From Bacillus cereus ATCC 14579 (lineage in GTDB: Bacteria; Bacillota; Bacilli; Bacillales; Bacillaceae_G), in NCBI RefSeq assembly GCF_000007825.1, contig NC_004722.1:3574501-3638500 (forward strand): 64,000 nucleotides of DNA. Direction: 5' to 3'. This document shows positions 15,495 through 24,768 of the stretch, in pieces. A program made the translations under genes and the position numbers. The stretch's first letter is position 1. Every line of letters starts with the position of its first letter. The notes below the pieces were generated by a model, which saw only the letters and a list, made by a program, of their open reading frames with translations, had not been told where the DNA came from and ran no database searches.

Positions 15495-18218
15495 TTAGTT
15501 TGACACTTTTGACTCTTCAATTTTCTCACGAAGAACCATTTGCAGAATACCACCGTGACGGTAGTAATCAATTTCAACTTCACTATCGAAACGAGCTACT
15601 ACTTCAAATTGTTTTTCGTTGCCATCTAAATCAGTTGCAACTACTTTTACAAGATCACGTGGTCTAACTGATTTGTCGATTTGAATTTCAAATGACTCGT
15701 TACCAACAAGACCTAACGTTTCAGCACTTTCGCCATCTTTAAATTGAAGTGGTAATACACCCATTAACACTAAGTTACTGCGGTGAATACGTTCGAAGCT
15801 TTCTGCGATTACTGCTTTAATACCTAATAAGTTAGTACCTTTCGCAGCCCAGTCACGAGAACTTCCCATACCATAATCTTTACCAGCAACAACTAGAAGA
15901 CCTGTGCCATCTTCTTTATATTTCATAGCAGCATCATAGATTGATGTTACTTCACCAGTCGGCCAGTATGTTGTATATCCGCCTTCTGTTCCTGGTGCAA
16001 TTTGGTTTTTAATACGGATGTTCGCGAATGTACCACGCATCATAACTTCATGGTTACCACGACGAGAACCGTAAGAGTTAAAGTCAACTGGTTGTACGCC
16101 GTTTTCTAATAAGTAGCGTCCAGCTGGTGTGTGCTTACCGATTGAACCTGCTGGTGAAATGTGGTCTGTCGTTACAGAGTCACCAAATTTCCCAACTACG
16201 CGTAAGCTTGATAACGTTTCAACTTCACCTGGTTCTTTAGATACTCCTTCAAAGAATGGTGGGTTTTGAATGTATGTTGAATCATTATCCCAAGTATATA
16301 AAGCTTCGTTTGAAGTTTGGATTTCATTCCAACGCTCATTGCTATTAAATACTTGTGCATATTCTTTCTTGAACAGCTCAGATGTAACAACGCTTTGAAC
16401 TACATCTTCAATTTCTTTAGCTGATGGCCAAATATCGTTGAAGTAAACAGCATTACCATTTGCATCTTTACCGATTTCATCATTTTTCAGGTCAATATCA
16501 ACAGTACCTGCAAGTGCATATGCCACAACAAGTGGTGGTGATGCTAAGTAGTTCGCTTTTACAAGTGGATGAATACGACCTTCAAAGTTACGGTTACCAG
16601 ATAAAACAGATGTTACTAATAAGTCGTTTGCTGCGATTGCTTCTTCTAATTCTGGCGCTAATGGACCAGAGTTACCAATACAAGTCGTACAGCCGTAACC
16701 AACTGTTTGGAAACCTAATTGGTCTAAATATGTTGTTAAACCTGATTTATCTAAGTACTCAGTAACAACTTTAGATCCTGGTGCTAATGATGTTTTTACA
16801 TACTCAGGTACTACAAGTCCTTTTTCAATTGCTTTCTTCGCAACTAGACCTGCTCCAATTAATACGTATGGGTTTGATGTATTTGTACAGCTTGTAATTG
16901 CTGCGATTGCAATTGCACCTGTTTTCATCGTTACTTCTTTATCTTCTAATGTAACCTTCACTTCTTTATCGAACTCTTGCTCATTAAATCCAAGTCCTTG
17001 TGTTCCAACTGGTGCTACAACAGCTTTGTGGAACGCATCTTTCATATCTGAAAGTGGAATTAAATCTTGTGGGCGTTTCGGTCCAGAAAGGTTAGATTCA
17101 ATTGTATTTAAATCAATTTCAACAAGATCAGTATAGATTGGATCTTTACTGTCTGCTGTATAGAATAAACCGTTCGCTTTACAGTATTCTTCAACAACGC
17201 GAATTTGTTCTTCATCTCTACCTGTTAAACGTAAGTATTCTAATGAAATATCATCGATTGGGAAGAATCCACAAGTTGCGCCGTATTCTGGTGCCATATT
17301 TGAAATTGTTGCACGGTCAGCTAAAGGCATGCTCTTTAGTCCATTACCGAAGAACTCAACAAATTTACCAACTACACCTTTTTGACGTAATACTTGTGTT
17401 ACTTTTAATGCAACGTCTGTCGCTGTAGTACCACTTGGAAGTGTACCAGTTAATTTCACACCGATTACTTCAGGTACTGGGAAGTATGAAGGCTGTCCAA
17501 GCATTCCTGCTTCTGCTTCAATACCACCAACGCCCCATCCAAGAACGCCGATACCGTTAATCATTGTTGTATGTGAGTCTGTTCCAACTAATGAATCTGG
17601 GTATGCAACTAAGTCACCTTCAGCATTTTTCACAGCATGAACAACTGGTGCTAAATATTCAAGGTTTACTTGGTGTACAATACCTGTAGCTGGTGGAACC
17701 GCACGGTAGTTATCAAATGATTTTTGTGCCCAGCTTAAAAATTTATAACGTTCTTCATTACGTTTAAACTCTAAGTCCATGTTGAATGCAAGCGCGTCTG
17801 CCGTACCCGCTCTATCAACCTGTACAGAGTGGTCAATTACAAGGTCTACAGTAATTTCAGGATTAATTTTGTCAGGATCTCCGCCCATGTCTGCCATTGC
17901 TTTACGAAGCGAAGCCAAATCAACAACAGCTGGAACACCAGTGAAATCTTGTAAAATTACACGAGATGGTTTAAATGGAACATCGATATCTTGAACATCT
18001 TTCGTTCCCCATTTCGCTAAATTTGTAACATGCTCTTCTGTGATTACACGTCCGTCTACTTGACGAAGTACTGATTCAAGTAAAACTTTCACGGAATATG
18101 GTAATTGAGATACGTTGCCAACCCCTGCATTTTCAAGCGCTTTCAAATCATAATAATGATACGTTTTTCCATCTACTTCAAAAGTTGCACGTGATTGAAA
18201 TGGATTATGTTTGACCAT
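15495..18218 (-). CDS. citB: Aconitate hydratase (aconitase)
   Basis: TCA-cycle enzyme interconverting citrate and isocitrate, and in Bacillus also an iron-responsive RNA-binding protein. The 907-residue product has the aconitase domain with the iron-sulfur cysteines in TSCTNTSNP and GCTTCIGNSGPL and the C-terminal swivel domain with KDYGMGSSRDWAAKG. Length is that of IRP1/AcnA-type aconitases. A GGGGGG-rich site precedes the ATG. Between yneN and sspO, as in B. subtilis. The upstream region has an extended dyad that could be the CcpC site. Confidence 0.97.
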   Translation of the reverse strand: MVKHNPFQSRATFEVDGKTYHYYDLKALENAGVGNVSQLPYSVKVLLESVLRQVDGRVITEEHVTNLAKWGTKDVQDIDVPFKPSRVILQDFTGVPAVVDLASLRKAMADMGGDPDKINPEITVDLVIDHSVQVDRAGTADALAFNMDLEFKRNEERYKFLSWAQKSFDNYRAVPPATGIVHQVNLEYLAPVVHAVKNAEGDLVAYPDSLVGTDSHTTMINGIGVLGWGVGGIEAEAGMLGQPSYFPVPEVIGVKLTGTLPSGTTATDVALKVTQVLRQKGVVGKFVEFFGNGLKSMPLADRATISNMAPEYGATCGFFPIDDISLEYLRLTGRDEEQIRVVEEYCKANGLFYTADSKDPIYTDLVEIDLNTIESNLSGPKRPQDLIPLSDMKDAFHKAVVAPVGTQGLGFNEQEFDKEVKVTLEDKEVTMKTGAIAIAAITSCTNTSNPYVLIGAGLVAKKAIEKGLVVPEYVKTSLAPGSKVVTEYLDKSGLTTYLDQLGFQTVGYGCTTCIGNSGPLAPELEEAIAANDLLVTSVLSGNRNFEGRIHPLVKANYLASPPLVVAYALAGTVDIDLKNDEIGKDANGNAVYFNDIWPSAKEIEDVVQSVVTSELFKKEYAQVFNSNERWNEIQTSNEALYTWDNDSTYIQNPPFFEGVSKEPGEVETLSSLRVVGKFGDSVTTDHISPAGSIGKHTPAGRYLLENGVQPVDFNSYGSRRGNHEVMMRGTFANIRIKNQIAPGTEGGYTTYWPTGEVTSIYDAAMKYKEDGTGLLVVAGKDYGMGSSRDWAAKGTNLLGIKAVIAESFERIHRSNLVLMGVLPLQFKDGESAETLGLVGNESFEIQIDKSVRPRDLVKVVATDLDGNEKQFEVVARFDSEVEIDYYRHGGILQMVLREKIEESKVSN

Positions 18219-18329
18219 TATGTTTCCCCCCTGTTAAACGTGACTAAGTTGTCTGAATATAAAATGTAGACAAACTTTTCAATACCTTACGATAATATCT
18301 TATTACAACTTTCTAAATAAGTAAATAAT

Positions 18330-18360
18330 AAGAAACTTATAGATTATCATAAGTTTTCTT
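18330..18360. promoter_or_regulatory. Extended dyad upstream of citB, possible CcpC operator
   Basis: AAGAAACTTAT (18330-18340) faces ATAAGTTTTCTT (18349-18360) over an 8-base spacer, with one unpaired base. In B. subtilis citB is repressed by CcpC, which binds ATAA-N7-TTAT type dyads in this region. Distance to the citB start is about 110 bases. Alternative: a hairpin or sspO regulatory site. Confidence 0.35.
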
Positions 18361-18509
18361 TATGTTTCTAAATTTGAATAGCTTTCATACTCCTTATGAA
18401 TACTATTATCATAAAGTAAAGTGCTCTATCAGCGGTTTACTTACAGTTCATACATACTATGAACTGCTCATCATTCAACATACAAAAAATGTTATAGAGG
18501 TGAAATAAA

Positions 18510-18659
18510 ATGGGTAAAAGAAAAGCAAATCATACTATTTCAGGAATGAATGCTGCATCTGCACAAGGACAAGGAACTGGTTACAATGAAGAATTTGCAA
18601 ACGAGCCTTTTACTCCAGCAGAGCGACAAAATAATAAGAAACGTAAAAAGAACCAGTAA
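18510..18659 (+). CDS. sspO: Small acid-soluble spore protein O
   Basis: Minor SASP of 49 residues (also called CotK). It starts MGKRKANHTISGMNAASAQG and ends in a lysine-rich tail. The AASAQG segment and Gly/Asn richness match Bacillus SspO. TAGAGGTG lies 9 bases before the ATG. Divergent from citB, as in B. subtilis, but here sspP is not adjacent: a deacetylase gene and a small unknown gene separate them. Forespore expression is expected; I could not find a clean sigma-G promoter. Confidence 0.92.
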   Translation: MGKRKANHTISGMNAASAQGQGTGYNEEFANEPFTPAERQNNKKRKKNQ

Positions 18660-18661
18660 AG

Positions 18662-18699
18662 AAAAATCCCAAAAGGTCTATTTTCCTTTTGGGATTTTT
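18662..18699. terminator. Bidirectional terminator of sspO and the deacetylase gene
   Basis: 15-bp arms (AAAAATCCCAAAAGG and complement) with T-runs on the outside. Confidence 0.85.
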
Positions 18700-18700
18700 T

Positions 18701-19426
18701 CTAATGTTTATAACGTAGTAATTCCGAAACCGTTACAAATCGATAGCCCTGCTTTTTCAGCTCAGGTAAAATTTTTGCTAGTGCCGCTACCGTTTGACTA
18801 CGATCATTTCCTCCATCATGTAACAATACAATATCGCCACTTTTAGCATTTTTCACTACATGATTTACAATGGATTCAACCCCTGGATTTGCCCAATCAC
18901 GTGGATCTTGATGCCACGACCATAGAACAGTTTGATAACCAGCTTCTTTCGCTGTTTTAAATACAGCGTCGTTAATATATCCGCCAGGAGGACGGAATAA
19001 CAAAGGTTCTTTCACCCATTTTTCAAAAAATTTCTTTCCATCTAAAATATCATTTTCTAATTTTTCATCTGATGAATTACTCGCATACAAATGATTCATC
19101 GTATGATTTCCAATTTCATGTCCCTCTTTTAACACTTGTTTCACTAAATATGGATTGCGCTGAACTCGAAATCCAATCATAAAAAATGTCGCTTCAGCCT
19201 TATATTGACGTAATAAATCTAAAACTTGTGGTGTATACGTTGGATCTGGTCCATCATCAAATGTAATTGCAATAATTTTTTCATTATTAGGTACTTCCCA
19301 TGTTACATAACCAGTTGGTTCTAACTCTTTTCTAAGCAACATTTTCGCTTCCACTTTTTCCACTTGAAATATATGTACTGCACATAGCAAAGAAAAAACT
19401 AATAGAAAAATTTTCTGTTTTAGCAT
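18701..19426 (-). CDS. Exported polysaccharide deacetylase (NodB-type)
   Basis: A 241-residue secreted or anchored carbohydrate esterase 4. A signal segment (1-27, hydrophobic, ending near VEKVEA) is followed by the NodB motifs: TFDDGPDPT (motif 1), HEIGNHTMNH (motif 2), RPPGGY (motif 3), DPRDWANPG (motif 4) and LLHDGG (motif 5). All metal and catalytic residues (Asp-Asp, two His, final His) are present. Likely removes acetyl groups from peptidoglycan or another cell-wall glycan. Inserted between sspO and sspP compared with B. subtilis. Which of the several cereus-group paralogues it is cannot be told here. Confidence 0.88.
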   Translation of the reverse strand: MLKQKIFLLVFSLLCAVHIFQVEKVEAKMLLRKELEPTGYVTWEVPNNEKIIAITFDDGPDPTYTPQVLDLLRQYKAEATFFMIGFRVQRNPYLVKQVLKEGHEIGNHTMNHLYASNSSDEKLENDILDGKKFFEKWVKEPLLFRPPGGYINDAVFKTAKEAGYQTVLWSWHQDPRDWANPGVESIVNHVVKNAKSGDIVLLHDGGNDRSQTVAALAKILPELKKQGYRFVTVSELLRYKH

Positions 19427-19472
19427 AACGTTTACTAAAGCAGCAAGGTTGTCGAATAAACAACAACCTCAT

Positions 19473-19736
19473 TTACTTTTCTAATCGATCTACATTTCGC
19501 ATTATATTTTGGAGATTATTTTCATATTGCTCAAGTTGTGGACGTTGTGTTTCTGAAGCTACCTCTAGTGCATTTTGAATTTGTTCATACGCTTCCTGAA
19601 CCTCTTGGCGTAATTCTTTTAAATCATGACCGTAGTTTGGATCATTTTTTACAATGTTGTTAAATGCATTTTCTGCTTGTGTAACACCTTGCTGAGCTGC
19701 TTGAAACGCTTGTTGTTTATCTTTATGATATGGCAT
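19473..19736 (-). CDS. Hypothetical coiled-coil protein, 87 residues
   Basis: A soluble, Gln- and Glu-rich protein predicted to be almost entirely helical with heptad-like spacing (KELRQEVQEAYEQIQNALEV), no cysteine and no membrane span. AAGGGGATTATATA precedes the ATG. It lies directly upstream of the deacetylase gene on the same strand and divergent from sspP. Its small size and position among spore genes suggest, but do not show, a sporulation role. I do not recognise the family. Confidence 0.7.
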   Translation of the reverse strand: MPYHKDKQQAFQAAQQGVTQAENAFNNIVKNDPNYGHDLKELRQEVQEAYEQIQNALEVASETQRPQLEQYENNLQNIMRNVDRLEK

Positions 19737-19802
19737 TATATAATCCCCTTTCCATAATAGTTAGTCCCATTTATCTTTACCTTTTTTTCTAAAAACATTC
19801 TC

Positions 19803-19831
19803 GTATAAATTTGCAAACTTCTCTCATTCTA
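19803..19831 (+). promoter_or_regulatory. Sigma-G promoter of sspP
   Basis: GTATA at 19803-19807, 17-base spacer, CATTCTA at 19825-19831. Both elements fit the sigma-G consensus (-35 GnATR, -10 CATnnTA). Predicted start about 19838, just before the AGGAGG site. Confidence 0.6.
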
Positions 19832-19857
19832 AAGAGGAAGAGGAGGTGTCACATACA

Positions 19858-19980
19858 ATGGGAAAAAACAATCGTGAAGCGAAAGAAAAAAAAGGACAAC
19901 CTGAACCATTAAGCGGATCTCATAAAGTAAAAAACCGTAACCATTCACGCCAAAAACATCATGCGCATCATGATATGTAA
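19858..19980 (+). CDS. sspP: Small acid-soluble spore protein P
   Basis: Minor SASP of 40 residues (also called CotL). It begins [20 protein letters not shown] and ends [19 protein letters not shown] in pieces matching B. subtilis SspP ([23 protein letters not shown]). AGGAGGTG lies 10 bases before the ATG. It is followed 125 bases later by the cotM-like gene, the B. subtilis order. A sigma-G promoter fits the upstream region. Confidence 0.93.
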
Positions 19981-20044
19981 AACAAAAAGTGCACACTAGC
20001 TATCTTTTCCACATACAATGTTTATATTTTTCCATTTATTCTTC

Positions 20045-20071
20045 ACCCCTAATTCATTCATGCATAACATA
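20045..20071 (+). promoter_or_regulatory. Possible sigma-K promoter of the cotM-like gene
   Basis: AC at 20045-20046, 16 bases, CATAACATA at 20063-20071, which fits the sigma-K pattern AC-N16-CATAnnnTA. B. subtilis cotM is a sigma-K gene. Confidence 0.45.
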
Positions 20072-20104
20072 GTATGAATTGAGATTTTACGGAGGGTGTC
20101 TTAC

Positions 20105-20485
20105 ATGGGCAAGAAAAAGAAGGATTGTCTTTTTCATGTTGATGGTTTCGAAGAATGGATGGATCAATTTTGTTCTGACTCTTGTAGTAACTTTAGTTTC
20201 CCAAATCAAATTCATATTGATCTTTGCGAAACGGAACAAGAATACATTTTGGAAACAGATGTACCAAATGTAACTGAACAAAATGTAGTCATTAAAAAGA
20301 TGAAGACAGGCCTAACCATTTGCATACTTCATAATAATATTTCTTTACAGCGGATCATTCCTTTACCCGATAATATTATTTATAAGAAGATGCTAGCCTG
20401 CTTAGAAAATGGATATTTAGCCATTCATATTTCCAAAAATGAAGTTGCTGATAAGCATGAAAAGAAAGTTCTTTTTTCAAATTAA
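20105..20485 (+). CDS. cotM: CotM-like spore coat protein, Hsp20/alpha-crystallin family
   Basis: A 126-residue protein with a degenerate alpha-crystallin domain (about 40-115): IHIDLCETEQEYILETDVP, VIKKMKTGLTICI, RIIPLPDNI and ENGYLAIHI. The lysine-rich start and cysteines (FCSDSCSNF) are atypical of heat-shock proteins and closer to coat-associated relatives. The ATG is 8 bases after GGAGGG; a GTG overlapping that site is unlikely. Next to sspP, exactly the place of cotM in B. subtilis, so a coat assembly role in the mother cell is inferred. Sequence similarity alone would only support Hsp20 family. Confidence 0.75.
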   Translation: MGKKKKDCLFHVDGFEEWMDQFCSDSCSNFSFPNQIHIDLCETEQEYILETDVPNVTEQNVVIKKMKTGLTICILHNNISLQRIIPLPDNIIYKKMLACLENGYLAIHISKNEVADKHEKKVLFSN

Positions 20486-20504
20486 GAGTTAATATAATAC
20501 ACAC

Positions 20505-20531
20505 TAAGCCCCAGTTGGTTACTGGGGCTTA
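20505..20531. terminator. Bidirectional terminator between cotM and MFS genes
   Basis: 11-bp arms TAAGCCCCAGT and complement, 5-base loop. Confidence 0.75.
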
Positions 20532-20533
20532 TG

Positions 20534-21772
20534 TTATTTCGCATGCATTTCTATATTAGAATTTCTATCATATCTTTTTTTCGATAAACCTTTTGTAACT
20601 AAAAGCACAGGAAATGCCACAGTTGAAAATATAGCTAGTGCTGAAAATACTGCAAACCCATTTTGGTACCCGTAGTAATCGAGAAGTACTCCTCCAAACC
20701 ACGGACCTATTACTGCTCCAATTCCCGAGAAACCCATCGCACCGAAGTATGTTCCTTTTAGATGCGCAACAGCAATATCATCAATAAATACATCCGTCAT
20801 CGAAAACATTAAGACTTCTCCAATTGTAAAAATAATTGTACAAACGGCAGCACCTAGCATAGATTCTACTATTCCAAAGCCAAATAATCCCCCGCTCACA
20901 AATAAAGTCCCAACCATAATGGATGTTAACGGTGTATACTTTTTGCACATTTGAATAACAGGGTATTGGATAATCACTACAACAATTGCATTTAAAGCGA
21001 GCATATATGAGAATAGCTTCACCCCATCCTCAAATATATGTGCATTTGCAAAATATTGAGATACTGTCGTCGTTAAATGTGAAAAACCGCAATTACTCAA
21101 AATAATACCGACTAAAGCAACTAAAAATACTATATCTTTTCGCAATATACGCATTGCATTTAACATTGTAACAGGTTTTTCTGTACTCACTTTCTTTTTT
21201 TCCATTGGATACTTCTTAAATTGGAACGCTAATATAGCTGTATATAGAATATATACCCCAGCTGCTACTAAAAAAGGAATTGTTGATTTTGCACTTCCAA
21301 TCTGTAATCCAACAATTGGTCCAATAGCAACTCCAACATTTATTGCACCGTATCGTAAGTTATAGACGAGTAACCGATACTCAGGCTTTGTTAAATCTGA
21401 TAATAATGCTCTTGATGTTGGCTCAAAAAACGACCTACATAATCCATTTAAAGCGTTTAATAAAAAGAAACTTAAAACATGATCCGCAAGTGAAAAACCT
21501 ATAAACACAAAAATCCAAACGATCATGGACCAGAGCATAATTGTTTTCCGGCCAAATCGATCTGATAAATTCCCTCCGATAAAACTAGCAAAAACACCAA
21601 CAAGTGCACTCGTTCCGATAATAGCACCAGTCATTCCAGCTGATACACCTTTAACAGTCGTTAAATAAATCGCTAAAAAAGGGATACTCATTGAAGTTGC
21701 AAACCTAGCAAACAATGTCCCTAAAATAATACTCATTCCAAGCGGATGAATATGCTGTAACTTCCCCTTCAT
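20534..21772 (-). CDS. MFS drug-efflux-type transporter
   Basis: A 412-residue member of the major facilitator superfamily with 12 predicted spans. The loop 2-3 signature GGNLSDRFGRKTIMLWS is clear, and the second half repeats it weakly. Start chosen at MKGKLQHIHPLGMS; a longer frame begins 14 codons earlier with no good site. The sequence is of the DHA1/multidrug type by its loop motif but the substrate is unknown. This gene marks the point where the order leaves the B. subtilis pattern. Confidence 0.82.
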   Translation of the reverse strand: MKGKLQHIHPLGMSIILGTLFARFATSMSIPFLAIYLTTVKGVSAGMTGAIIGTSALVGVFASFIGGNLSDRFGRKTIMLWSMIVWIFVFIGFSLADHVLSFFLLNALNGLCRSFFEPTSRALLSDLTKPEYRLLVYNLRYGAINVGVAIGPIVGLQIGSAKSTIPFLVAAGVYILYTAILAFQFKKYPMEKKKVSTEKPVTMLNAMRILRKDIVFLVALVGIILSNCGFSHLTTTVSQYFANAHIFEDGVKLFSYMLALNAIVVVIIQYPVIQMCKKYTPLTSIMVGTLFVSGGLFGFGIVESMLGAAVCTIIFTIGEVLMFSMTDVFIDDIAVAHLKGTYFGAMGFSGIGAVIGPWFGGVLLDYYGYQNGFAVFSALAIFSTVAFPVLLVTKGLSKKRYDRNSNIEMHAK

Positions 21773-21803
21773 CGTTAAACCTACTCTCTCTATTTTCACA
21801 AAA

Positions 21804-21830
21804 AAAGAAAGCAAAGGATCTGCTTTCTTT
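21804..21830 (-). terminator. Stem-loop between the 137-residue protein and the MFS gene
   Basis: 10-bp arms AAAGAAAGCA and complement, 7-base loop, T-run on the minus strand. Confidence 0.65.
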
Positions 21831-21838
21831 TCCTTTTT

Positions 21839-22252
21839 CTATACTTGAGCTGTTGATACCCGAGTTGTTCTCGTTATGTCCATATCAATTCCATATGTGA
21901 ACTGTAATTCTTTACACACATCTTTAATTAAGATTGCGACATTATACTTTTCATTAAATTGTAAAACTATGTTTTCTACTTCTTCATATGTATACTTATA
22001 TTCCCCTGTAATGACACTTTTTAGATCAAAGCATTCGTTAATACAAAGTTGTACAAGTAGCTGGTCATATTTCTCTATTACATCTTCTTTCTTCCAAAGT
22101 AACTCTTTTACATATAATCGATCAAACTTCACACTTTCTCGATTACAATCCGTTAAAATCCGGGTCATTTCGTTTAATTCTCGATATAATTCGGAAATAT
22201 TTCTACTTAAACTAAGCAGTTTATCTACGCCGTTTTCATATAACATATTCAT
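21839..22252 (-). CDS. Hypothetical helical protein, 137 residues
   Basis: A soluble protein without signal or membrane span. It is mostly helical with many Glu/Lys/Leu and two cysteines (LTDCNRES, QLCINECF). Two starts are close: ATG at 22252 overlaps a GGGGGTGGA site, while the next Met at 22246 has better spacing. It is a single gene, divergent from the AlaX-like gene. I do not recognise any family. Confidence 0.65.
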   Translation of the reverse strand: MNMLYENGVDKLLSLSRNISELYRELNEMTRILTDCNRESVKFDRLYVKELLWKKEDVIEKYDQLLVQLCINECFDLKSVITGEYKYTYEEVENIVLQFNEKYNVAILIKDVCKELQFTYGIDMDITRTTRVSTAQV

Positions 22253-22383
22253 TCCACCCCCGCATTTTCTTTTTCTTATTATAGCAAGAAAATTCTAAAA
22301 ATAGTTTCTTTCTTCTGAAATATTAGGAAACTAATTTCAATTGCTTTACAATGAAACTAGTTAATGCGAGAGGAGAAAGAAAA

Positions 22384-23587
22384 TTGGAGCACAAATTATA
22401 TTACACTGACGCTTATAAGCAAGACTTTACTACTAAAATTATAAAGCAAGATTATGATAAAGACGGTAACTTATACGTTGTTTTGAATGAAACAGCATTT
22501 TATCCGACAGGTGGCGGACAACCATATGATACTGGTACATTAAATGATATCAATGTAATCAATGTAGAAGAGATAAACGGAGAAATTCGTCATTACATTG
22601 CAGAACAATTACATACAGAAGACGTAGAAGGTAAAATCAATTGGGATCGCCGTTTTGATCATATGCAGCAACATGCGGCTCAGCACATTTTATCTGCTGC
22701 CTTTTGGGACCATTTTAACATGCCTACAATTGGATTCCATCTTGGTAAAGTAACAGTAACAATTGATTTAGAAACAGAAAATCTTCATGCAGAAACGGTT
22801 GAAAAAGCAATACAAATTGCAAACAAAATTGTTTTTGAAAACCATCCAATCCGCATCCAGTGGATGAACTTAGAAGAAGCGAAAACGTTGCCCCTTCGTA
22901 AAGAACCGACTATGACAGAAAATATACGCGTTGTTATGATCGAAAACTTTGATTATAACGGCTGTGGCGGAACACACCCGAAACGTACTGGTGAAGTAGG
23001 TCCTATTCAAGTTCTTAGCTGGGAACGCAATAAAAGGTGGCATACGACTAACGTTTATCGCTGGCTGGCGCACACTTAAATTAATAGGGCAGCAACAACA
23101 AATTATGAAGAATGTCTCCAAACAATTAAACAGTAGCGAAACTGATATTCCAACAAAAGTGGCGCAACTGCTTACTTCTCAAAAAGAAAACGAAAAAGCA
23201 ATACAAACAATGAATGAAAAATTATTATTTGCAGAGGCAAATGAACTACTTCAACACCCTACGGAAATACATGCCGGCATACTTATTTCTAAAGTATTTA
23301 CAAATCGTTCTATGCAAGAAATCGCAAAGCTTTCCGCTATTATTACAGAACAACAAGAGCATGCAATTACGTATTTCGTCATCGAAAATGATGACAAACT
23401 ACAATGTATTCTCGCTTGCGGAAAATCAGTATCACTCGATATGAATGCTCTTTTAAAAGACGCTCTTCCTACACTCGAAGGAAAAGGTGGCGGAAATAAG
23501 AAGAGTGCTCGCGGTGGCGGGAAAGCAATTATGAGCGGAGATGAATTTTTAAATCAGCTTGTTTCTTCTTTACAGTCAGCAGTTTAA
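22384..23587 (+). pseudogene. Frameshifted AlaX-like protein with C-terminal DHHA1 domain
   Basis: Relative of the alanyl-tRNA synthetase editing domain with a DHHA1 extension (about 400 residues when intact), a trans-editing enzyme that removes wrong amino acids from tRNA-Ala. The first frame, from TTG 22384 after GAGGAGAAAG, has the zinc residues in HMQQHAAQH and CGGTHPKRTGE. After SWERNK the frame is lost at a run of four A near 23033; removing one A gives KGGIRLTFIAGWRTLK and joins the second frame, which ends with a DHHA1 domain carrying GGGNKKSARGGGKA. Only one event is needed. Divergent from the preceding gene. Confidence 0.85.
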
Positions 23588-23597
23588 AACATGTTAT

Positions 23598-23622
23598 GAA
23601 GGATAGCGAACGGCTATCCTTC
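23598..23622. terminator. Hairpin between the AlaX-like and Nudix genes
   Basis: 10-bp arms GAAGGATAGC and complement with a 5-base loop between convergent genes; no strong T-run. Confidence 0.5.
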
Positions 23623-23630
23623 CCCTATAT

Positions 23631-24074
23631 TTACAGACCTATATTTTGTTTCAAACCTTGATAACTCCCTGCATTTACAAAACCTTCACTTATAAGATTG
23701 ATAAAAGTTTCCGAAAAACCATAATGACTTAAATCTTTAATCAGCACCATTTGCACATCATGAATTGGATTATGATCAAACTCGTTAGAAGGTAGCATAA
23801 TTTCACCTTCAATCCTTTTAAGCAAAAACGTTATATGTAATAAAGACGGGCGAGCATCTGGTTTATCACAAACATAGAGTAGCTTCTGAATGTTAACTTC
23901 TAACCCTGTCTCTTCTCTCATTTCTCGAATCATTGCTTCCTCTAACGTTTCGCCATTCTCTGCTCTTCCTCCAGGTAAAGACCAATTTCGATTAGCCACT
24001 TTTTGCTTTACTAGCAATACCTTTTCATCTTCAATTAAAATTCCTGTAACACGAACTTGCATTACATTTTCCAT
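23631..24074 (-). CDS. Nudix hydrolase
   Basis: A 147-residue pyrophosphatase with a complete Nudix box: GGRAENGETLEEAMIREMRE followed by ETGLEV (G-x5-E-x7-REUxEExGU). Met at 24074 follows AGAGGAGATTGCAT; a longer frame without a site exists. The family hydrolyses nucleoside diphosphates linked to another moiety; the substrate cannot be told. It is convergent with the AlaX-like locus and divergent from a SAP-domain gene. Confidence 0.88.
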   Translation of the reverse strand: MENVMQVRVTGILIEDEKVLLVKQKVANRNWSLPGGRAENGETLEEAMIREMREETGLEVNIQKLLYVCDKPDARPSLLHITFLLKRIEGEIMLPSNEFDHNPIHDVQMVLIKDLSHYGFSETFINLISEGFVNAGSYQGLKQNIGL

Positions 24075-24178
24075 ATGCAATCTCCTCTTCCCATTATATT
24101 TACAAATTAACCCTTCCATAAAAAGAACATATGTTTTATAATTGAAGGGAATTATGGAAGAAAGTAGTTGTTACATTC

Positions 24179-24760
24179 ATGCGTCCACCTTTAACAAAGT
24201 CTATATCACTTGAAGATTTCCAAAACTATTATTGGTTAAAAGCAGAACTCCAAACATTTTGTCGTGAGAATGGGTTGCCAGCTAGTGGCTCTAAGATCGA
24301 AATAACCGATTGTATCTCACATTATTTAACTACTGGTAAAATATTAAAAAACAGCTCTGTTCAAAAGGTGAGTAAAACTTCTCTATCCTATAAAGACCTT
24401 TCTCTTCAAACGATTATTACTAACAATCACCGCTGTAGCGAAGATGTTCGTGCTTTTTTCAAAGAAAAAATCGGAACAAACTTTCGCTTTACAGTAGCTC
24501 TTCAAAAATTTTTCAAAGAGAATGTTGGAAAAACATATGAAGACGCGATAGCTTTTTGGCATGAAGAAAACGAACGAAAAAAAGACCCTACATACAAAAC
24601 AACTATCGGTACACAATTTGAATACAATCGCTTTACTCGTGACTTTTTCGAAGATCCAAATAATAAAGGGAAAGCAAAAGCTGATGCGATTGCTGCTTGG
24701 AACGAAATGAAAGCGAAGCCTGGTAGCAATATTTATGTTCCTCAAAAAGTAGAAAACTAG
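24179..24760 (+). CDS. SAP-like domain protein with DUF6434-type repeats
   Basis: A 193-residue soluble protein. The N-terminal part (about 10-55: ISLEDFQNYYWLKAELQTFC...SGSKIEITDCISHY) looks like a SAP helix-turn-helix of the kind that binds DNA. The rest matches the DUF6434 layout with RFTVALQKFFKENVGKTYED and a second RFTRDFFEDPNNKGKAKAD segment, an internal repeat of about 60 residues. The ribosome binding site is weak. Function unknown; DNA or RNA contact is only suggested by the SAP part. Confidence 0.72.
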   Translation: MRPPLTKSISLEDFQNYYWLKAELQTFCRENGLPASGSKIEITDCISHYLTTGKILKNSSVQKVSKTSLSYKDLSLQTIITNNHRCSEDVRAFFKEKIGTNFRFTVALQKFFKENVGKTYEDAIAFWHEENERKKDPTYKTTIGTQFEYNRFTRDFFEDPNNKGKAKADAIAAWNEMKAKPGSNIYVPQKVEN

Positions 24761-24768
24761 TTACCTCG

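Noticed and set aside
16460..17428. Open plus-strand frames within citB
   Set aside because: Antisense shadows of aconitase with Leu/Tyr/Gln-biased composition; no start signals.
18453..18459. CATACTA as the sigma-G -10 element of sspO
   Set aside because: No -35 word fits at 17-18 bases upstream; the sequence is part of a palindrome, so the promoter call was not made.
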